Below, piece after piece: positions 51,445 to 62,560 of a stretch of DNA of 64,000 nucleotides (its first letter is position 1; every line of letters starts with the position of its first letter). The DNA is from Williamsoniiplasma somnilux (GTDB lineage: Bacteria > Bacillota_I > Bacilli_A > Mycoplasmatales > Mycoplasmataceae). Below the pieces are notes generated by a model. That model worked only from the letters and a program-made list of their open reading frames with translations. It did not search any database and was not told where the DNA came from. Made by a program: the position numbers and the translations under genes. The stretch is from assembly GCF_002804005.1 (NCBI RefSeq), contig NZ_CP024965.1, forward strand, positions 124,001 through 188,000. Direction: 5' to 3'.

Positions 51445-51463
51445 GTAGAAGGAGAATATTAAG

Positions 51464-51853
51464 ATGGCAAATCCAAAACCACAAGGTAAAAAACGTATCA
51501 AGAAAAATATTCCTAAAGGTATCGCTCACGTTCATTCTACTTTTAACAATACAATTGTTACTATTAGTGATGAAAAAGGTAATGTATTATCATGATCTTC
51601 AGCAGGTGCTTTAGGATTTAAAGGTTCTAAAAAATCAACACCTTATGCAGCACAAATGATCGCAGAAGCTGCTGCAAAAGGAGCAATGGATAATGGGGTT
51701 AAAACTATTTCTGTTGAAGTTAAAGGTCCAGGACCAGGAAGAGATGCAGCTGTAAGAAGTTTACAAGCAGCTGGATTAGAAATCACAGCAATTAAAGATA
51801 CAACACCAATCCCACATAATGGAGTGCGTCCACCAAAACGCCCAAGAGGTTAA
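51464..51853 (+). CDS. rpsK: 30S ribosomal protein S11
   Basis: 129 residues, exact family length. S11 lies in the 30S platform. [40 protein letters not shown] and [13 protein letters not shown] are typical. AAGGAGAA precedes the ATG. Its stop lies one base before the rpoA start. Confidence 0.98.
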
Positions 51854-51854
51854 G

Positions 51855-52808
51855 ATGAAGCAATTTATGAGACCAGAATTCACTCTTCTTAAAGAGGAAA
51901 ATAATAAAACATATGGTAAGTTTATGGTTGAACCACTTGAAAGAGGATTCGGAGTTACTCTAGGAAACGCAATTAGAAGAACTTTATTAGCAGCAACCCC
52001 TGGAGCAGCAGTATTCGCAATCAAACTTGACGGTGCGGCTCATGAATTTACAGCAATCAACGGAATTGTTGAAAATGTATCAAGAATAATCTTGAACATT
52101 AAAAACTTAGTTTTAAAAATTGATGAAAAAATGTATAGTGATGATGAAGTAGTTGAATTAAAAATCAAATCATCAGTAACTGGACCAGTTAAAGCTGCAG
52201 AACTTGTAGTTCCTGCTGGAGTTGAAGTTTTAAATAAAGATTTACACATCGCAACAATCGCTGATGGAGGAGTTTTTAATTTAACATTATTTGCTAAAAA
52301 CTCACGTGGATATAAATCATTTAAAGACAACAAAAAAGAAAAGGGTGTAGAAAATGGAGCAATTACAATTGATTCAAACTACTCACCAATCGTTAAAGTT
52401 GCTTACAATGTAGATACTACTAAAATCGGTCGTTCAATTGATTTAGAAAAATTAGAAATCGAAGTTAATACTGATGGATCAATTACAGCTGTTGAAGCAA
52501 TTGCAACAGCTGCTAAAGTTCTTGTAGCACACTTAGAGTTCTTTGTTAACTTGTCTTCACAATTAGATAATGTTGAAATTATTGGAATTGCTGATGAAGA
52601 TGAAAAAGAATTAGATAAAACAGTTGAAGAATTAGACTTTACACAAAGAAGTTTAAACTGTTTAAAACGTGCCGGAATTGATAGCTTAAGAGAATTAGTT
52701 TCTCGTAGTGAAGATGAAATCCAAGAAATTAGAAACTTAGGACGTAAATCATTTAAAGAAATTAAAGATAAAGTTGCTCAATTAAGTTTAACTTTTAAAC
52801 AAGTATAA
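51855..52808 (+). CDS. rpoA: RNA polymerase alpha subunit
   Basis: 317 residues, normal length. The N-terminal domain (about 1-230) dimerises and starts polymerase assembly: VEPLERGFGVTLGNAIRRTL is its hallmark. The C-terminal domain (about 250-312) binds DNA and regulators: RSLNCLKRAGIDSLRELVSR and IRNLGRKSFKEIK. I start at ATG 51855 (MKQFMRPEF), one base after the rpsK stop, with GAGGT five bases upstream; an in-frame ATG at 51819 lies inside rpsK and is rejected. Confidence 0.98.
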   Translation: MKQFMRPEFTLLKEENNKTYGKFMVEPLERGFGVTLGNAIRRTLLAATPGAAVFAIKLDGAAHEFTAINGIVENVSRIILNIKNLVLKIDEKMYSDDEVVELKIKSSVTGPVKAAELVVPAGVEVLNKDLHIATIADGGVFNLTLFAKNSRGYKSFKDNKKEKGVENGAITIDSNYSPIVKVAYNVDTTKIGRSIDLEKLEIEVNTDGSITAVEAIATAAKVLVAHLEFFVNLSSQLDNVEIIGIADEDEKELDKTVEELDFTQRSLNCLKRAGIDSLRELVSRSEDEIQEIRNLGRKSFKEIKDKVAQLSLTFKQV

Positions 52809-52835
52809 GAAATAGAATTTAGGAGGTAAAAATTA

Positions 52836-53195
52836 ATGTCATACATTCCCAAAAGAGGTAAGAATACAGCATGAAGACAATCTCTTATGCGTAACTTAAC
52901 TTCAGAATTAATTATTTCTGAAAAATTAGAAATAACTGAAACTAGAGCTAAAGAATTAAGAAAACATTTTGATAAAATGATCACTTTAGCAAAACGCGGA
53001 GATTTACACGCAAGAAGACAAGCGGCTGCTTGATTGCGTGATATTGAAACAGCTAAACAAGAACCAATTTTAACAAAATTATTTACTGATTTAGCAAAAA
53101 GATATAAATCAAGAAATGGTGGATACACTAGAATTCTTAAATTAGATAATCGTAAAGGTGATAACGCCCCAATCGTAATTATCGAATTGGTATAG
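52836..53195 (+). CDS. rplQ: 50S ribosomal protein L17
   Basis: 119 residues, complete. L17 lies near the tunnel exit. [40 protein letters not shown] and [19 protein letters not shown] are typical, with two UGA-Trp codons. AGGAGG precedes the ATG. It closes the alpha operon with a terminator directly downstream. Confidence 0.98.
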
Positions 53196-53198
53196 TCT

Positions 53199-53231
53199 TA
53201 AAAAAATAAACCATTTTCGGTTTATTTTTTT
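53199..53231 (+). terminator. Terminator after rplQ
   Basis: AAAAAATAAACC / GGTTTATTTTTT with loop ATTTTC and a T-run, 4 bases after the stop. Confidence 0.93.
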
Positions 53232-53239
53232 GTTTTATC

Positions 53240-53268
53240 TTGTTTCTATTTTATAAAAATTATAAAAT
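53240..53268 (+). promoter_or_regulatory. Promoter of the ECF operon
   Basis: TTGTTT (53240-53245), 17-base spacer, TAAAAT (53263-53268), 46 bases before the ATG. Confidence 0.6.
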
Positions 53269-53313
53269 ACATAATAGATTGTATTTAATTATAATAATGG
53301 AGGTTTATTTATT

Positions 53314-54531
53314 ATGTCATTACAAAAATTTAAAGAAATAAAATTAACAGATAATGACTTAAATGAATTTAAGTTATTACTAAGTGAATTTTATTTAAAA
53401 AAAGCAACTGAACAAGAAAAATTGTTTGTAGCTCGTAAAGCTTTAAAAAGAGAAGAAATCTCAAAAGAAGAGTTTACAAAAATCAAAAATCATGTGGAAT
53501 TATTAAATAATGAATATGCAAAAATTGCCGTGAGCAAAGCCTTTAAAGAAAATTACAAGAATGCCAAATTTTTATTAAAACCAATTAAAGAAGGCCACGT
53601 CGATTTTGCTAATGCTAAAAGCGAACTTGCTTTTGCTCGTCATATGTATAGAGAATCAAAAACGGTCATTAAAGAACGTGGACGTGGAGCTCAGTTAGAA
53701 AAATTAAATGACATTGCTGTTGAAGTTAAAAAATTAAGTTTTAAATATGGACCTGAATTTCCTTACGCTTTATCGAATGTTAATTTTCAAATTAAACATG
53801 GAGAGTATGTAACCATAATTGGACACAACGGTTCTGGTAAATCAACTTTATCAAAAATTTTGATTGGAGTGTTAACTCCTGAGGTTGGAGATTTACAAAT
53901 TTTTGGAAACACTGTAAACAAAAACACCTTAGACCAAATTCGTCGTTTCTTAGGAATTGTTTTTCAAAATCCTGATAATCAATTTATTGGTTCAACAGTT
54001 AGAGCAGATATCGCTTTTGGCTTAGAAAATAAACGTGTTGATCCTAAAGACATGGAAACAATGATTACTTCGGCTGCTAAAAAAGTTCGTATGACTGACT
54101 TTTTAGATCATGAGCCTCTAAATTTATCTGGAGGACAAAAACAACGTGTGGCAATTGCTTCAACTTTAGCTTTAAATCCAGACATTATCATTTTTGATGA
54201 AGCTACTTCAATGCTAGATCCTAAAGGTAAAAGAGAAATCAAAGAAATTATGGTTCAACTACGCGATGCGGGAAATAAAACAATTATTTCAATAACTCAT
54301 GATATGGATGAAATTTTAAATGCCGATAAAGTAATTGTAATGAACGGTGGTAAATTAGTAAAAATGGGAACTCCAAGTGAAGTTTTATCAGATAAAGAGT
54401 TCTTGCGTTCTATTCATTTAGATATTCCGTTTATTGCAAATGTTGAAGAGAAATTACAAAATGTGGGAATTAATGTTTCTGGTTCAAAAAATATGGATGA
54501 GTTGGTGGATAAATTATGGCAAAAAAAATAA
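53314..54531 (+). CDS. ecfA1: ECF transporter ATPase A1 with N-terminal extension
   Basis: 405 residues; EcfA proteins are usually ~280. Residues ~1-130 are an extra charged helical region (e.g. [20 protein letters not shown]). The ATPase begins near [18 protein letters not shown]. Walker [11 protein letters not shown]-loop [11 protein letters not shown], signature LSGGQKQR, Walker [14 protein letters not shown] and H-loop SITHDMDE are complete. With EcfA2 and EcfT it energises vitamin/cofactor uptake through separate S components. AATGGAGGT precedes the ATG; its end overlaps ecfA2 by 16 bases. Confidence 0.96.
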   Translation: MSLQKFKEIKLTDNDLNEFKLLLSEFYLKKATEQEKLFVARKALKREEISKEEFTKIKNHVELLNNEYAKIAVSKAFKENYKNAKFLLKPIKEGHVDFANAKSELAFARHMYRESKTVIKERGRGAQLEKLNDIAVEVKKLSFKYGPEFPYALSNVNFQIKHGEYVTIIGHNGSGKSTLSKILIGVLTPEVGDLQIFGNTVNKNTLDQIRRFLGIVFQNPDNQFIGSTVRADIAFGLENKRVDPKDMETMITSAAKKVRMTDFLDHEPLNLSGGQKQRVAIASTLALNPDIIIFDEATSMLDPKGKREIKEIMVQLRDAGNKTIISITHDMDEILNADKVIVMNGGKLVKMGTPSEVLSDKEFLRSIHLDIPFIANVEEKLQNVGINVSGSKNMDELVDKLWQKK

Positions 54532-55487
54532 TTGATAACAAAGAAAAACAACTTCAAAAACAATATATGAATGAATTAAAAGCTGATCGTAAAGCGAAAA
54601 AGGTTTTTGATTTTTCGGGTGATATTGTTTTAGAAAATGTTTCATACACATACTCAAAAAAAACTCCCTTTGAATTTAGAGCATTGGATAACGCTAACTT
54701 AACGATTACTAAGGGAAAAATCACTTGTGTAATCGGTACTACTGGTTCAGGAAAATCAACATTAATTCAATTGACTAATGGTTTATTAGTGAGTGAAACA
54801 GGAAGAACAATTATTGGTGATTATCAAATTCCTGCATCAATTGAAAAAATTAACGAAGTTAAAGAATTAAGAAAAGAAATCGGATTAGTTTTTCAATTTC
54901 CTGAATATCAATTATTTCAAGAAACTGTGGAAAAAGATATCGCTTTTGGTCCGATCAATTTGGGTGGTAATAAATTAGAGGCTTATCGTCAAGTTCCTGA
55001 TTTATTAAAAATAATTGACATTCCTGCTGATTACTTAACACGTTCACCTTTTGAATTATCAGGAGGACAAAAACGTCGTGTGGCCATTGCTGGAATTATT
55101 GCAATGAATGGTAACACATTAGTACTTGATGAACCTACGGGAGGTTTAGATCCTCAAGGTGAAAATGATTTCATGGAATTATTTTTGAAATTAAATCGTG
55201 AACAAGGCAAAAGAATTGTTATGGTTACTCACAATATGGACCAAGTATTAAGAATCGCCGATGAAGTTGTGGTTTTACACAAAGGAAAATTAATTGATCG
55301 TGGAACACCATTTGAAATTTTTGGTAATGAGAAATTATTGAAAACAATTGAAATTGATGCTCCAAAAATTTATCAATTAATTTACAAATTAAAAGAAAAA
55401 GGTTTAGATTTAACCAAAAAAGCAATTCGAACAGAAACTGATTTTGCAAAAGAATATAGTTTAGCGATATCAAATAAGAAAAAATAG
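54516..55487 (+). CDS. ecfA2: ECF transporter ATPase A2
   Basis: 323 residues. A ~35-residue basic N-terminal stretch precedes the ATPase, which starts [20 protein letters not shown]. Walker [11 protein letters not shown]-loop [11 protein letters not shown], signature LSGGQKRR, Walker [13 protein letters not shown] and H-loop [10 protein letters not shown] are intact. It pairs with EcfA1 in the asymmetric ATPase dimer. The start lies 16 bases inside ecfA1 in another frame, so translation is coupled. The ecfT gene follows after 15 bases. Confidence 0.96.
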   Translation: MAKKIIDNKEKQLQKQYMNELKADRKAKKVFDFSGDIVLENVSYTYSKKTPFEFRALDNANLTITKGKITCVIGTTGSGKSTLIQLTNGLLVSETGRTIIGDYQIPASIEKINEVKELRKEIGLVFQFPEYQLFQETVEKDIAFGPINLGGNKLEAYRQVPDLLKIIDIPADYLTRSPFELSGGQKRRVAIAGIIAMNGNTLVLDEPTGGLDPQGENDFMELFLKLNREQGKRIVMVTHNMDQVLRIADEVVVLHKGKLIDRGTPFEIFGNEKLLKTIEIDAPKIYQLIYKLKEKGLDLTKKAIRTETDFAKEYSLAISNKKK

Positions 55488-55502
55488 AAAGGAGTAATAA
55501 TT

Positions 55503-56534
55503 ATGAGAGTTACCTTTGGTAGATATATTCCAACAAATTCAATAATTCATAAAATGGATCCAAGAATGAAATTGTTTATGATTTTATTATTAATTGTTTC
55601 AGTCTTTTTTCCAATTGGATTTACAGGATATATAATTTTATCAGCAACAATTTTAACTTTATTTGCTGCATCAAAATTAAGTTGAAGAATGTTATTAACT
55701 TTATTAGCTCCCGTAGGAATTATCTTCTTTGTTATTTTCCTTATTAATATTTTCATGATGCATCCAAGTGCTGATAATATTAATACTATTGTGACTAATG
55801 CATCTAGCATTCCAAATTTACAAAATTGAAACGTAACTTTTAGTAGTAGTGATTACATTTATGGTTTTATTGGTCCTAGTGCTTGAAGTAATGTTGATAT
55901 GAACAATTTAGATCCTAAAGTTGCTAGTGCATTTAGTCAAATGGTTTCTTTAGGGCATTTTGTTAAATGAAAAGTATTTTGAGTTAGTGAAAAAGCCTTA
56001 TACTCAGCATTTATGATGGGTTGAAGAATTTACTTAATGATAACTTTAACAACTATTTTAACGGGTTCAACTCAACCATTAGAGTTAACATTAGCAATCG
56101 AAGACTTGTTATATCCTTTAAAAATGATTGGAATTCCTATTTATATTCTTTCAATGATTATTTCAATTGCTCTACGTATGATTCCAACTTTAATTGATGA
56201 AGCAGGAAGAATTATGAAGGCTCAATCTTCAAGAGGAATTGATATTAAAAATGGAAAATCCAAAGACAAGGTTAAAGGTTTAACTTCATTAATTATTCCG
56301 CTATTAGTTTCTGCTTTCCAAAAAGCTGAAGATTTAGCCTATGCTATGGATGCTCGTGGGTATGATCCACATGCAAAAAGAACAAGATATATTCAATTTA
56401 AATTTAGAGGAATTGACGTGGCAATTTTTTTAGCAGGAATTGCTATTGCAACGTTTATTATTACTTATTCATTTGTGTTCCCCGTATCTGAAGCATTTTT
56501 ACATATTCCATATGTAGATCAATTATTAAGTTAA
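55503..56534 (+). CDS. ecfT: ECF transporter transmembrane protein T
   Basis: 343 residues, a little longer than common EcfT (~265). It begins FGRYIPTNSIIHKMDPRMKL, the family hallmark, followed by hydrophobic segments. The two coupling-helix motifs that touch the ATPases are SSRGID and DARGYDP. A polar insert between the early membrane segments (about residues 90-160) accounts for the extra length. It ends in hydrophobic segments, and its TAA overlaps the truA ATG by one base. No substrate-binding S gene lies in this cluster. Confidence 0.95.
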
Positions 56535-57277
56535 TGATGAGTTTATTATTAACACTAGCTTATGATGGTTCAGATTATAGTGGTTGAGTTATTCAAAAAA
56601 AACATCTAACCATTCAAGGGGAATTGAATAAAGCAATTAAAAATGTTATTAAAAATAATGATTTTAAAACAATAGGATCTTCAAAAACAGATGCTCATGT
56701 GCATGCAAGTGATCAAAAAGTTTTATTAACTATTAATTTTGAAATAAAAAATTTAGAACGTTTTCAACAAGCGCTAAATAAAGCTTTGTCTACAGCAATA
56801 CAAATTCTTTCTATTGAAATTGTTAGCTCTGACTTTAATATTCGTCATGCTCGACAAAAAGAATATGAGTATACTCTTAATGATGTTGACACTAATGTTT
56901 TTAGCGCTCGTTTTGAAGAACAATGAAAATACGGAAAAATTGATATTGCAAAATTACAAAGTATTTTAAAGGTTTTTATTGGTGAGCATGATTTTAAACT
57001 TTTTTCAGGTTTAAGTCTTGAAGAGCAAAAAACCATTACAACGGTACGTACAATTGAAAATATTAAAGTGTTAAGGATCGACAACAAGGTTAAAATCATT
57101 TTTAACGGTAAAGCTTTTATTCGTTATCAAATTAGAATGATTGTCGGTACTGCTCTTAAAGCATATTTGGGTAAAGTCTCGCTTTCAACCATTTCAGAAA
57201 AACTTCAGGGATCAGGAACTAAATTACCTTATGTAGCTAATGCTGCTGGTTTGTGTTTAAAGAAAATAATTTTTTAA
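56534..57277 (+). CDS. truA: tRNA pseudouridine synthase A
   Basis: 247 residues. TruA makes pseudouridine at positions 38-40 of tRNA anticodon arms. LTLAYDGSDYSGWVIQ starts the fold, and the catalytic Asp lies in SSKTDAHVHA (family form GRTDAGVHA, so two Gly/Arg positions have changed). FIRYQIRMIVGTAL is the second hallmark. The start can be ATG 56534, overlapping the ecfT stop, or ATG 56537 directly after it; the proteins differ by one Met. A terminator follows. Confidence 0.95.
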
Positions 57278-57311
57278 AAAATAAGTATTTTTAAACTTAT
57301 TTTTTATTTTT
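57276..57311 (+). terminator. Terminator after truA
   Basis: AAAAAATAAGT / ACTTATTTTTT with loop ATTTTTAA and further T. Confidence 0.85.
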
Positions 57312-57317
57312 TTATTG

Positions 57318-57326
57318 TATTATTAT
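57318..57326 (+). promoter_or_regulatory. -10 element of the small RNA gene
   Basis: Two overlapping TATTAT hexamers (57318-57323 and 57321-57326) end 6-9 bases before the G at 57332, the first base of the closing stem of the RNA described next. Confidence 0.5.
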
Positions 57327-57331
57327 TTTAT

Positions 57332-57492
57332 GAGAGACAAAGTTTAAAACAATGTCACGTTAGTTAAAAAATACTATTTTTAAATACTTTTGGATGATCT
57401 TCGGTGAGAAGGAAGTGTTTATTAATAATAATTTTTAACAAATTTAGTCTCTCAGTTAATATGAAAATCTCTATGAAAATAGAGTTTTTTTT
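57332..57492 (+). ncRNA. Probable structured small RNA or leader of unknown class
   Basis: A ~160-nt unit without ORF. GAGAGAC (57332-57338) pairs perfectly with GTCTCTC (57447-57453), closing a ~122-nt domain. Inside lie an AT-rich hairpin (TTAAAAA / TTTTTAA near 57364-57383) and a CTTC/GAAG hairpin near 57399-57411. A perfect terminator follows: CTCTAT (57469-57474), GAAA loop, ATAGAG (57479-57484), T8. The terminal stem, -10 element and terminator are spaced like an independent transcript or a riboswitch that ends transcription before the gene at 57536. I could not match it to SRP RNA, tmRNA, RNase P RNA, 6S or any riboswitch I know. Confidence 0.55.
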
Positions 57493-57535
57493 ATGCAATT
57501 TTAGTAAAATTATATAAATATGAAGGAATGATAAA

Positions 57536-58267
57536 ATGGAAAGAAAAAAAACTTTAGTTGATAAAATTTCAATTTTCTTTACAGCTACATCGCTAGCTCA
57601 TTTTTTATTGGCGTTTTTAATCACTCCAGATAAATGATTTTATTCTTTTGCTTTTACAACTTTAAACTTAGGATTAATTTTTGCAACATTATTGTTTTCG
57701 TTAACAATTTTAATTTTGTTGTCAAAGATTTTAAAAAATTATCGATTAGGCATTAAAAATTTGGTTAAAGTTCAGATTTCAAAAAACTTTAAAATTGCAT
57801 TATTTTTATGAGCATTTGAAGTTTTAATAGAAATTATTATTTTCATTTCGTCTTTAACAAACCATATGGGAGAAATGAACTCTCTAATTGAATTAGGAAA
57901 AATGAATAATGAAGTTTTATATGCTGTTTATATTACTGAAATTGTTTCGATTTCACTAATGTTAGTAACAACAATCACTTCAACTGTCTTGCTATTATTA
58001 GCTTCAAAAGCACTTGCTTTTGTTTCTCAAAATGGTGATTTGGTAACTGGAGTTTGAACACTAGCTTATAACGTTTCTTTATTAATTAAAGATTTATTTA
58101 AAAAAAGAACCAAAGAAATTAAGGACATAGAAGAAAAAAAATCATTTAAAAATGATAATTTTGTTGTTGATAAATATAGTGACGTTGAATTAAAAATAAC
58201 AACAATAGAAAATCAAAAGCTAAAAGAAGCAAAAAAAGGTTTAACACCTCCAGACTATTTATTTTAA
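57536..58267 (+). CDS. Four-helix membrane protein, 243 aa
   Basis: 243 residues with four long hydrophobic segments at about 10-30, 37-63, 82-103 and 124-160, then a charged cytoplasmic tail of ~70 residues ending in GLTPPDYLF. No family recognised. It lies 44 bases after the small-RNA terminator and 31 bases before the 1416-residue FtsX-type permease, with which it probably forms an operon. It might be an accessory of that permease or controlled by the RNA upstream; both ideas rest on position only. Confidence 0.8.
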
Positions 58268-58298
58268 TTTTTAAAAATAAATAGGAGGAAATTTTAAC

Positions 58299-61200
58299 AT
58301 GAGAAAGAGCGTACATTTAACGTTCAAAAACTCAATTAAAAATACTTTTAGTAATTTTAGTCAACTTTTTGGGATGATAATGCTAGTTACAATGCTAGCT
58401 TTGGTCATCACTTTAATGACCTCTATTAATGATAGGGTATTGAGTAAACACGAACAATTAATTAAAGACTCGAATCAACACAATGTTGTTTTAAAAATGG
58501 ATCCTGACTTAGGAGCTATCGTTCAAGCTAATAGTTTAGGATACAAAACAACAAATAACACAGAAGCTCAACAGTATTTGGTTAAAGAATTGCAAAAAGC
58601 ATTTAAAGATGATGCGGATTTAGCTTTTAATTGATCACGTACAGAAGGAAGAGACTTCTCACAAACTTTTAACGAAAAAGGTCAACAAATGACAGTTAAA
58701 GCTGTCTCAAAATTAACAATTGATGGATCAACAGGGGTTGATAATTTAGTATTATCTTCTGGAAGAAAACCTGCTGATACTGATTTTGGATGACACGAAG
58801 TTGTTTTGGATTCAACTTTTGCTGAAATCAATAATATTCAAATTGGTTCGTTAATTAGAATGCAATTAGATGATTTTGGTGAACAATTTTTAGTAACTTC
58901 AGATAAAAATGCAAAAATGACTGAAGACCTTAAAAAAGACTTAGAAACTATTAAAAGTGAAGGAATTGCTAAAGCTGGGGGATTATACGAACGTTTATAT
59001 AGTAATTACGGATGATTCCAAGTTGTGGGGTTAGGAAATTCTGCTGACTTTATGGCTCCGGTTTTAACTCAAGCTGGAGTTTTACCTAATCGTGAAACTG
59101 AAGCTTTAGTATATTTACAACCACAAGCTATGGGAATAGTTAAAAACGATGCAAATGATGCTTTTCGTTTTGATATTTCTTTAGGAAGATTAGAACCAGC
59201 TTCAACAGCTGATCAAGAGGTTTTTTATTCATTCAAAACTATTAATGGAAAAGAACCTAGCTATGATCTTTTACAAAAAATGAATGATTACTTTAGAACT
59301 GAAATTTTAAAGAATAATGATAAATCTGCTAAATATATTTATGGACTTAGCGATCATGATTATGTTTATGTTTCACGTACTTCAATGATTGAATCAACAA
59401 TTAAAATTTATCAAATAATTGCCGGATGTATTTTGATTCTTATTTTTGGAGTGGCATTATACGTAATGGCATTAATTACTAAAAAACAAATTGAAAAAGC
59501 ACGTGGCCAAATTGGAGTTATGAAAGCTCTTGGTTACAAAAAAATTAGTATTATTACAAACTTTATTATGACACCATTAATTACTTCAATTATTGGGGGA
59601 GTTTTAGGATTTATAATTTCAATTGGAGTTCAATCTGTTCTTGTTAGTCAATTAAAATTATATTTCTCATTAGATATTGCTGCTTTCAGTTTTGACTGAG
59701 TAGGATTTTTAGTTGTTGTTATTTTCATGTGAGTAGCATTAACAGCAATTGCTTTCTTAATGGCTTGATTAATCTTAAGAGCATCAGCACTATCATTAAT
59801 TGCTGCCAACCAAAGCGCCAAAATTAATCGTTGAGGATTATTTGTTAAAAAAATTAATTTACGTCGTTCATTTGGTTCAAAATTAAGAACTGCTTTATTA
59901 ATTGATGCTGGTGGTAAAATGGCTGGTGTTGGATTAGTTGTTCTCTTCTCAACATTCTTAATGACGATTTCTTATTTGGCCCCAAATATATTAAACAAAT
60001 ATAAAACAATGTCGTTTAACGGAATTAATTATGAACAATTAGTCGAATATGCAGAACCGGTTGCTAATAATCCATATACATTCTTGAAAACTTATAATAA
60101 AAATTCAACTTACAATGGTAATGGTGAATTTGATAACTTTAAGTACTCTTCGAAACTTCAAGGAATAACTGGATTACCTTTAAATGAAGATGGTTCATAT
60201 GATATGGCAGCAATTACTAAAGCATATGTTGAAGGTAATGTGAGTTCAGACTTTTATTCACCATTTATTAAAACAGCAAATGAAATTCCGACAAGTCAAG
60301 AACTATCTTATGCAAATTCAAGAATGCTGGTTGGATCAAATGTTGCACTTTCTAATTCATTTCTTAAGTATATGGCACATTTAGCTCAACCTATGGACAT
60401 GAAAGCAGGGGGTCTAATAGGAATGATTGCTAATCGAATAATGTGAGGCACATTATCAAATGAATGAGTGGATAGAAGAGTTATGATTGAAGAGTTAAAA
60501 AATATTTATTCTAGTTCGTATTCAGATATGTCTAATATTAATGAAATAAATAAAATTTTTAATATTTTTCAACAATTTTATTTAAAATATATTAATAGTA
60601 TCGGGCTTACAATTTCTAATTTAAAAGGTGAAAATTTAAGTCAAGAAGAAATAATTTTAAGATTTAATAAAAATCAAAACAATTTACAAAATGAAAAATA
60701 TCTAACCGTTCTTGAAGAAGATAATGATTTTATGTTTAGCAAAGTTTATATGACTTCATTAGAACAAAATATAGTAAAAGATATTACTGTTAAAATTTCT
60801 GATGGAATAAATGATAAAAAGTTCTCAATACAAGCGCAGGATTCAGGATTTGATTTTTCTAGATATAATCCAGAAAATGAAACTAACCTAGAAATTAGAA
60901 ATAAAAATATGCAAATAGGTATTTATGAATTTTTAATATGATACTCAGCTATGTTTGGTTTAAGAGTTGATGAAGCAATCATACAAGCAGCATATTCTAG
61001 AGCTCCATATTTTGTTCAACAATATATGAAAAAAGATTGAGACTCAGAAACTTACACTCAGGCTTTCAATGTAATAAATTTTAATTTTGAAAGTGATGAA
61101 TTAGGTACTTTGTTAAGGGCTCGAAACAACAAATTAAATTTCAAAATTTTTGGAATCAGTGGAGAAAAAAATTTAATGCAACTTTTTGATAAAGATAAAG

Positions 61201-62549
61201 AACTAAACAAATTATTATATAAAAATAATAAGAAAGAAATTGTCATTAATAAAACACTTTCTAAAAAGTTAGATATCAAAAGCGGTGATTCAATTATTGT
61301 TGATATTGAACAAAATGTCTTAAAACACAATGGAAAAATTATAAATTTATCACAATGAAAAGATGAAAAACAAAACACAAATTTAGTGAATAAAACTTTG
61401 TTTGCACCAGCCTTAGGTGAGGTGCCACACTATGATAAAGAAATGGGATTTATTCAACAAAGCGCAATTAATCCTTTGCACTCAACAATTGTTGGAGAAA
61501 AAGCAGCTGATGCTAAAGAGGATATTAGTATCTATTCTAAAATAGATCCAATGAAATCTCCTCAAGTGCACTCACCGCTTTTTGAAGATTATCTAAAAGG
61601 TAACTGAGATAATTCAAAAGTTTCTCATTCTGAAGAATTTAAAGTTGTAGGAATTCATGAACAATATGGAGAACCAGCAGCATGAATTAATAATGATGTT
61701 GCTAATGAAATTTTAGGATACGATAAAGTTCAAGAATATCTATGAGAAAATCAATTTGTTCCGCAATTTGGGAATTTCTTCGAAAACCCTGATTTAGAAG
61801 AATATAAATTAAAAAATTATGATGCAAATAAATTTAAAAAATTTGCTGATTTTGAAACCAATTATTTAAAACCAGAAATTGACAGCAAAGAAGAGGGTGT
61901 TGCTCACAACATTTTAAAACTATTTCAAAAAGTTGACCCAGTCTTTAACTATAAATATTCAAAAGATCCAAACATGGGAGACCTGGATTCATTAATTAGT
62001 GTTTGAACGCAATTTGGTGATTACAACCCTACAACTATGAATGGTAATAACAAAGATGTTGAAGGAATTGGTCAATCAGGATTCTCGGGAATTGTTCCTG
62101 TTGAAATGTCAAAAGCAATTTTAAATCAAATTTCAAATGTAATTCTTTCAGTATTAGTTCTAATTATTTTATTAGTATTAGTATTAACTTTTGTAATCAT
62201 TTTATTAACCACATCATTGATAATTAGCGATAATGCTAAATTTATTTCAACAATGAAAGTGTTGGGTTACTCAAACAAATACATTGCCAAAAATATGTTA
62301 GGAATGTACTTCATCGTTATTGCTATTACCTTTGTAATTGGTTTTGTAGCAAGTTACTTATTATCAGCATTTATGATTAGTTTCTTAGCAAAAAATACCG
62401 CCTTAGTCTTACCATTTAGTTTCACTTGGTGAATTTTACCAGCAGTTATTTTATCTGTTATGGGAATTTATGCTGTAACAATTGCAGTTGGATTTAAATC
62501 AATTGCAAAAATTAACCCAACACACGTTTTACAAGCACAAACTATTTAA
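58299..62549 (+). CDS. Giant FtsX/MacB-type ABC permease, 1416 aa
   Basis: 1416 residues, the largest gene here, with two FtsX modules. First module: membrane segment 24-43, outer loop to ~370, segments 373-393, 424-449 and 467-493, with the loop IGVMKALGYKK. Second module: segment 541-560, a ~715-residue outer domain, then segments 1281-1308, 1333-1360 and 1377-1400, with FISTMKVLGYSNKY and ending KINPTHVLQAQTI. The conserved short loops are the ATPase contact sites of this family. No ATPase is adjacent. Within the second loop, bases 60480-61385 are much richer in A+T than the flanks. AGGAGGA precedes the ATG. Substrate unknown. Confidence 0.9.
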
Positions 62550-62560
62550 TGGATTTTTGA

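Noticed and set aside
51819-51854. Upstream in-frame ATG of rpoA
   Set aside because: It lies inside rpsK; ATG 51855 has GAGGT at good spacing and matches the RpoA start MKQFMRPEF.
54516-54531. ecfA1/ecfA2 overlap as a frameshift in one gene
   Set aside because: Both proteins have complete ATPase motifs and separate starts; the 16-bp overlap is ordinary translational coupling.
57332-57492. Identity of the small RNA as SRP (4.5S) RNA
   Set aside because: A GAAGGAAG-like segment near 57407 recalls the SRP apical loop, but the GGAAGCAGC element and symmetric loops are absent and the closing stem does not fit.
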